Shown here: positions 63,586 through 64,000 of the stretch, in pieces
How the letters are laid out: each line of letters opens with the position of its first letter
Position numbering within the stretch: the first letter of the stretch is position 1
From: Periconia sp. R9002
Taxonomy: Eukaryota > Ascomycota > Dothideomycetes > Pleosporales > Periconiaceae
NCBI GenBank assembly: GCA_023627715.1
Contig: JAMAHW010000117.1
Span: forward strand, 34,560-98,559
DNA: 64,000 nt
Direction of reading: 5' to 3'
The notes under the pieces: model-generated
What the model was told of the DNA's origin: nothing
The model's database searches: none
The model's input: only the letters and a program-made list of their open reading frames with translations
Made by a program: the position numbers and the translations under genes

Positions 63586-63951
63586 TTGCTCGGACTGAAA
63601 GAGCTCCCAATTACGTTCGACGAGTCGACGGAAAGGCTACATCATTTTGTCAATCTTGTGCGGGACGAGGGTTTACGTACCAAAGCAGGGGCGGTGCACA
63701 CTTACACCCCGTCCCCGGGACAGGCCATACATGTTCTCAAAATGCGGTTGTACGACGAGGAAAATCGTCTCTATACTTTGGTTGAAGAGGAGGTTGGACT
63801 AGACGATTTCCCGGCATGGGACGGTTCCACTTACCGTGCGTGGAAACTACAGAGGGGTGACACGCCGGGAGGTCACATATCGGGAGGACTAATAGGTCCT
63901 ACGAATCAGAAGCTCTATAACCTACATAGTATGTCTAGTATAGTTATCTAA
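63586..63951 (+). CDS. Hypothetical protein fragment
   Basis: A strongly coding-like frame with fungal codon use (KMRLYDEENRLYTLVEEE, DDFPAWDGSTYRAWKLQRG). It opens without an ATG and may start after an acceptor near 63550 (CCACAG). Its last 30 codons run into an inverted repeat. It is probably the last exon of a gene or part of a mobile element. No domain is recognised. Confidence 0.4.
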   Translation: MLGLKELPITFDESTERLHHFVNLVRDEGLRTKAGAVHTYTPSPGQAIHVLKMRLYDEENRLYTLVEEEVGLDDFPAWDGSTYRAWKLQRGDTPGGHISGGLIGPTNQKLYNLHSMSSIVI

Positions 63952-63999
63952 TTTGTGAATAACGCCTGGTACACTAGCTACCCGATATGTGACCTCCCG
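63866..63999. repeat. 19-bp perfect inverted repeat
   Basis: The left arm CGGGAGGTCACATATCGGG (63866-63884) is the exact reverse complement of 63981-63999, with 96 bases between. It is the end of the window, so any further copy lies outside. It could be the terminal repeat of a small DNA element or a hairpin. Confidence 0.7.
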
Positions 64000-64000
64000 C

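Overview
The window is nuclear DNA of a filamentous ascomycete (Pezizomycotina). Introns are short (about 48-80 nt) with GTATGT/GTAAGT-type donors and CTAAC/CTGAC-like branch points. Genes are compact and lie on both strands. The window also carries typical fungal families: WetA, Zn2Cys6, 2EXR, CE5 cutinase, CCG-1/GRG-1 and a CVNH-LysM lectin. A dothideomycete is my best guess, but that is inference.

Layout. 0-9 kb: a CCCH/RGG RNA-binding protein cut by the window edge, a second RGG-box protein, a 2EXR protein, a DUF3431 membrane-anchored protein, and a tail-to-tail pair of a phytanoyl-CoA-dioxygenase-like enzyme and a TMEM234-type membrane protein. 9-16 kb: the conidiation regulator wetA, the exosome subunit RRP4 diverging from a phospholipase D-like gene, and a four-exon gene of unknown function whose third intron is a repeat. 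16-21 kb: gene-poor, with broken or unresolved coding remnants. 21-29 kb: a 2EXR protein, an AidB-like acyl-CoA dehydrogenase, a type B carboxylesterase relic, a small secreted protein and an F-box-like protein. 29.5-30.1 kb: a minisatellite and a tRNA-like gene whose anticodon-loop insert is itself a minisatellite. 30-42 kb: a third 2EXR protein, a CVNH-LysM lectin, an acetyltransferase diverging from a Zn2Cys6 factor, a cutinase-like esterase and a secreted carboxymuconate-cyclase-like protein. 42-51 kb: a broken zinc-finger-like gene ending in two copies of the repeat found at 16 kb, a type B carboxylesterase, an HbpS/UPF0303 protein, an aspartic-protease-like membrane protein and a C2H2 protein. 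51-64 kb: an ankyrin-CorA fusion, an M14 carboxypeptidase, a small membrane protein, a CCG-1/GRG-1 protein with two perfect CRE palindromes upstream, and a terminal inverted repeat at the right edge.

Themes. Core cell functions (exosome, RNA binding, spore maturation, stress) alternate with secreted or plant-polymer-directed hydrolases (cutinase, carboxylesterase, carboxypeptidase). Between them lie decayed gene islands whose reading frames stay coherent across isolated stop codons. The most unusual items are the tRNA-like gene with a tandem-repeat insert and a three-copy, roughly 110-nt GT...AG repeat that behaves like an introner-like element.
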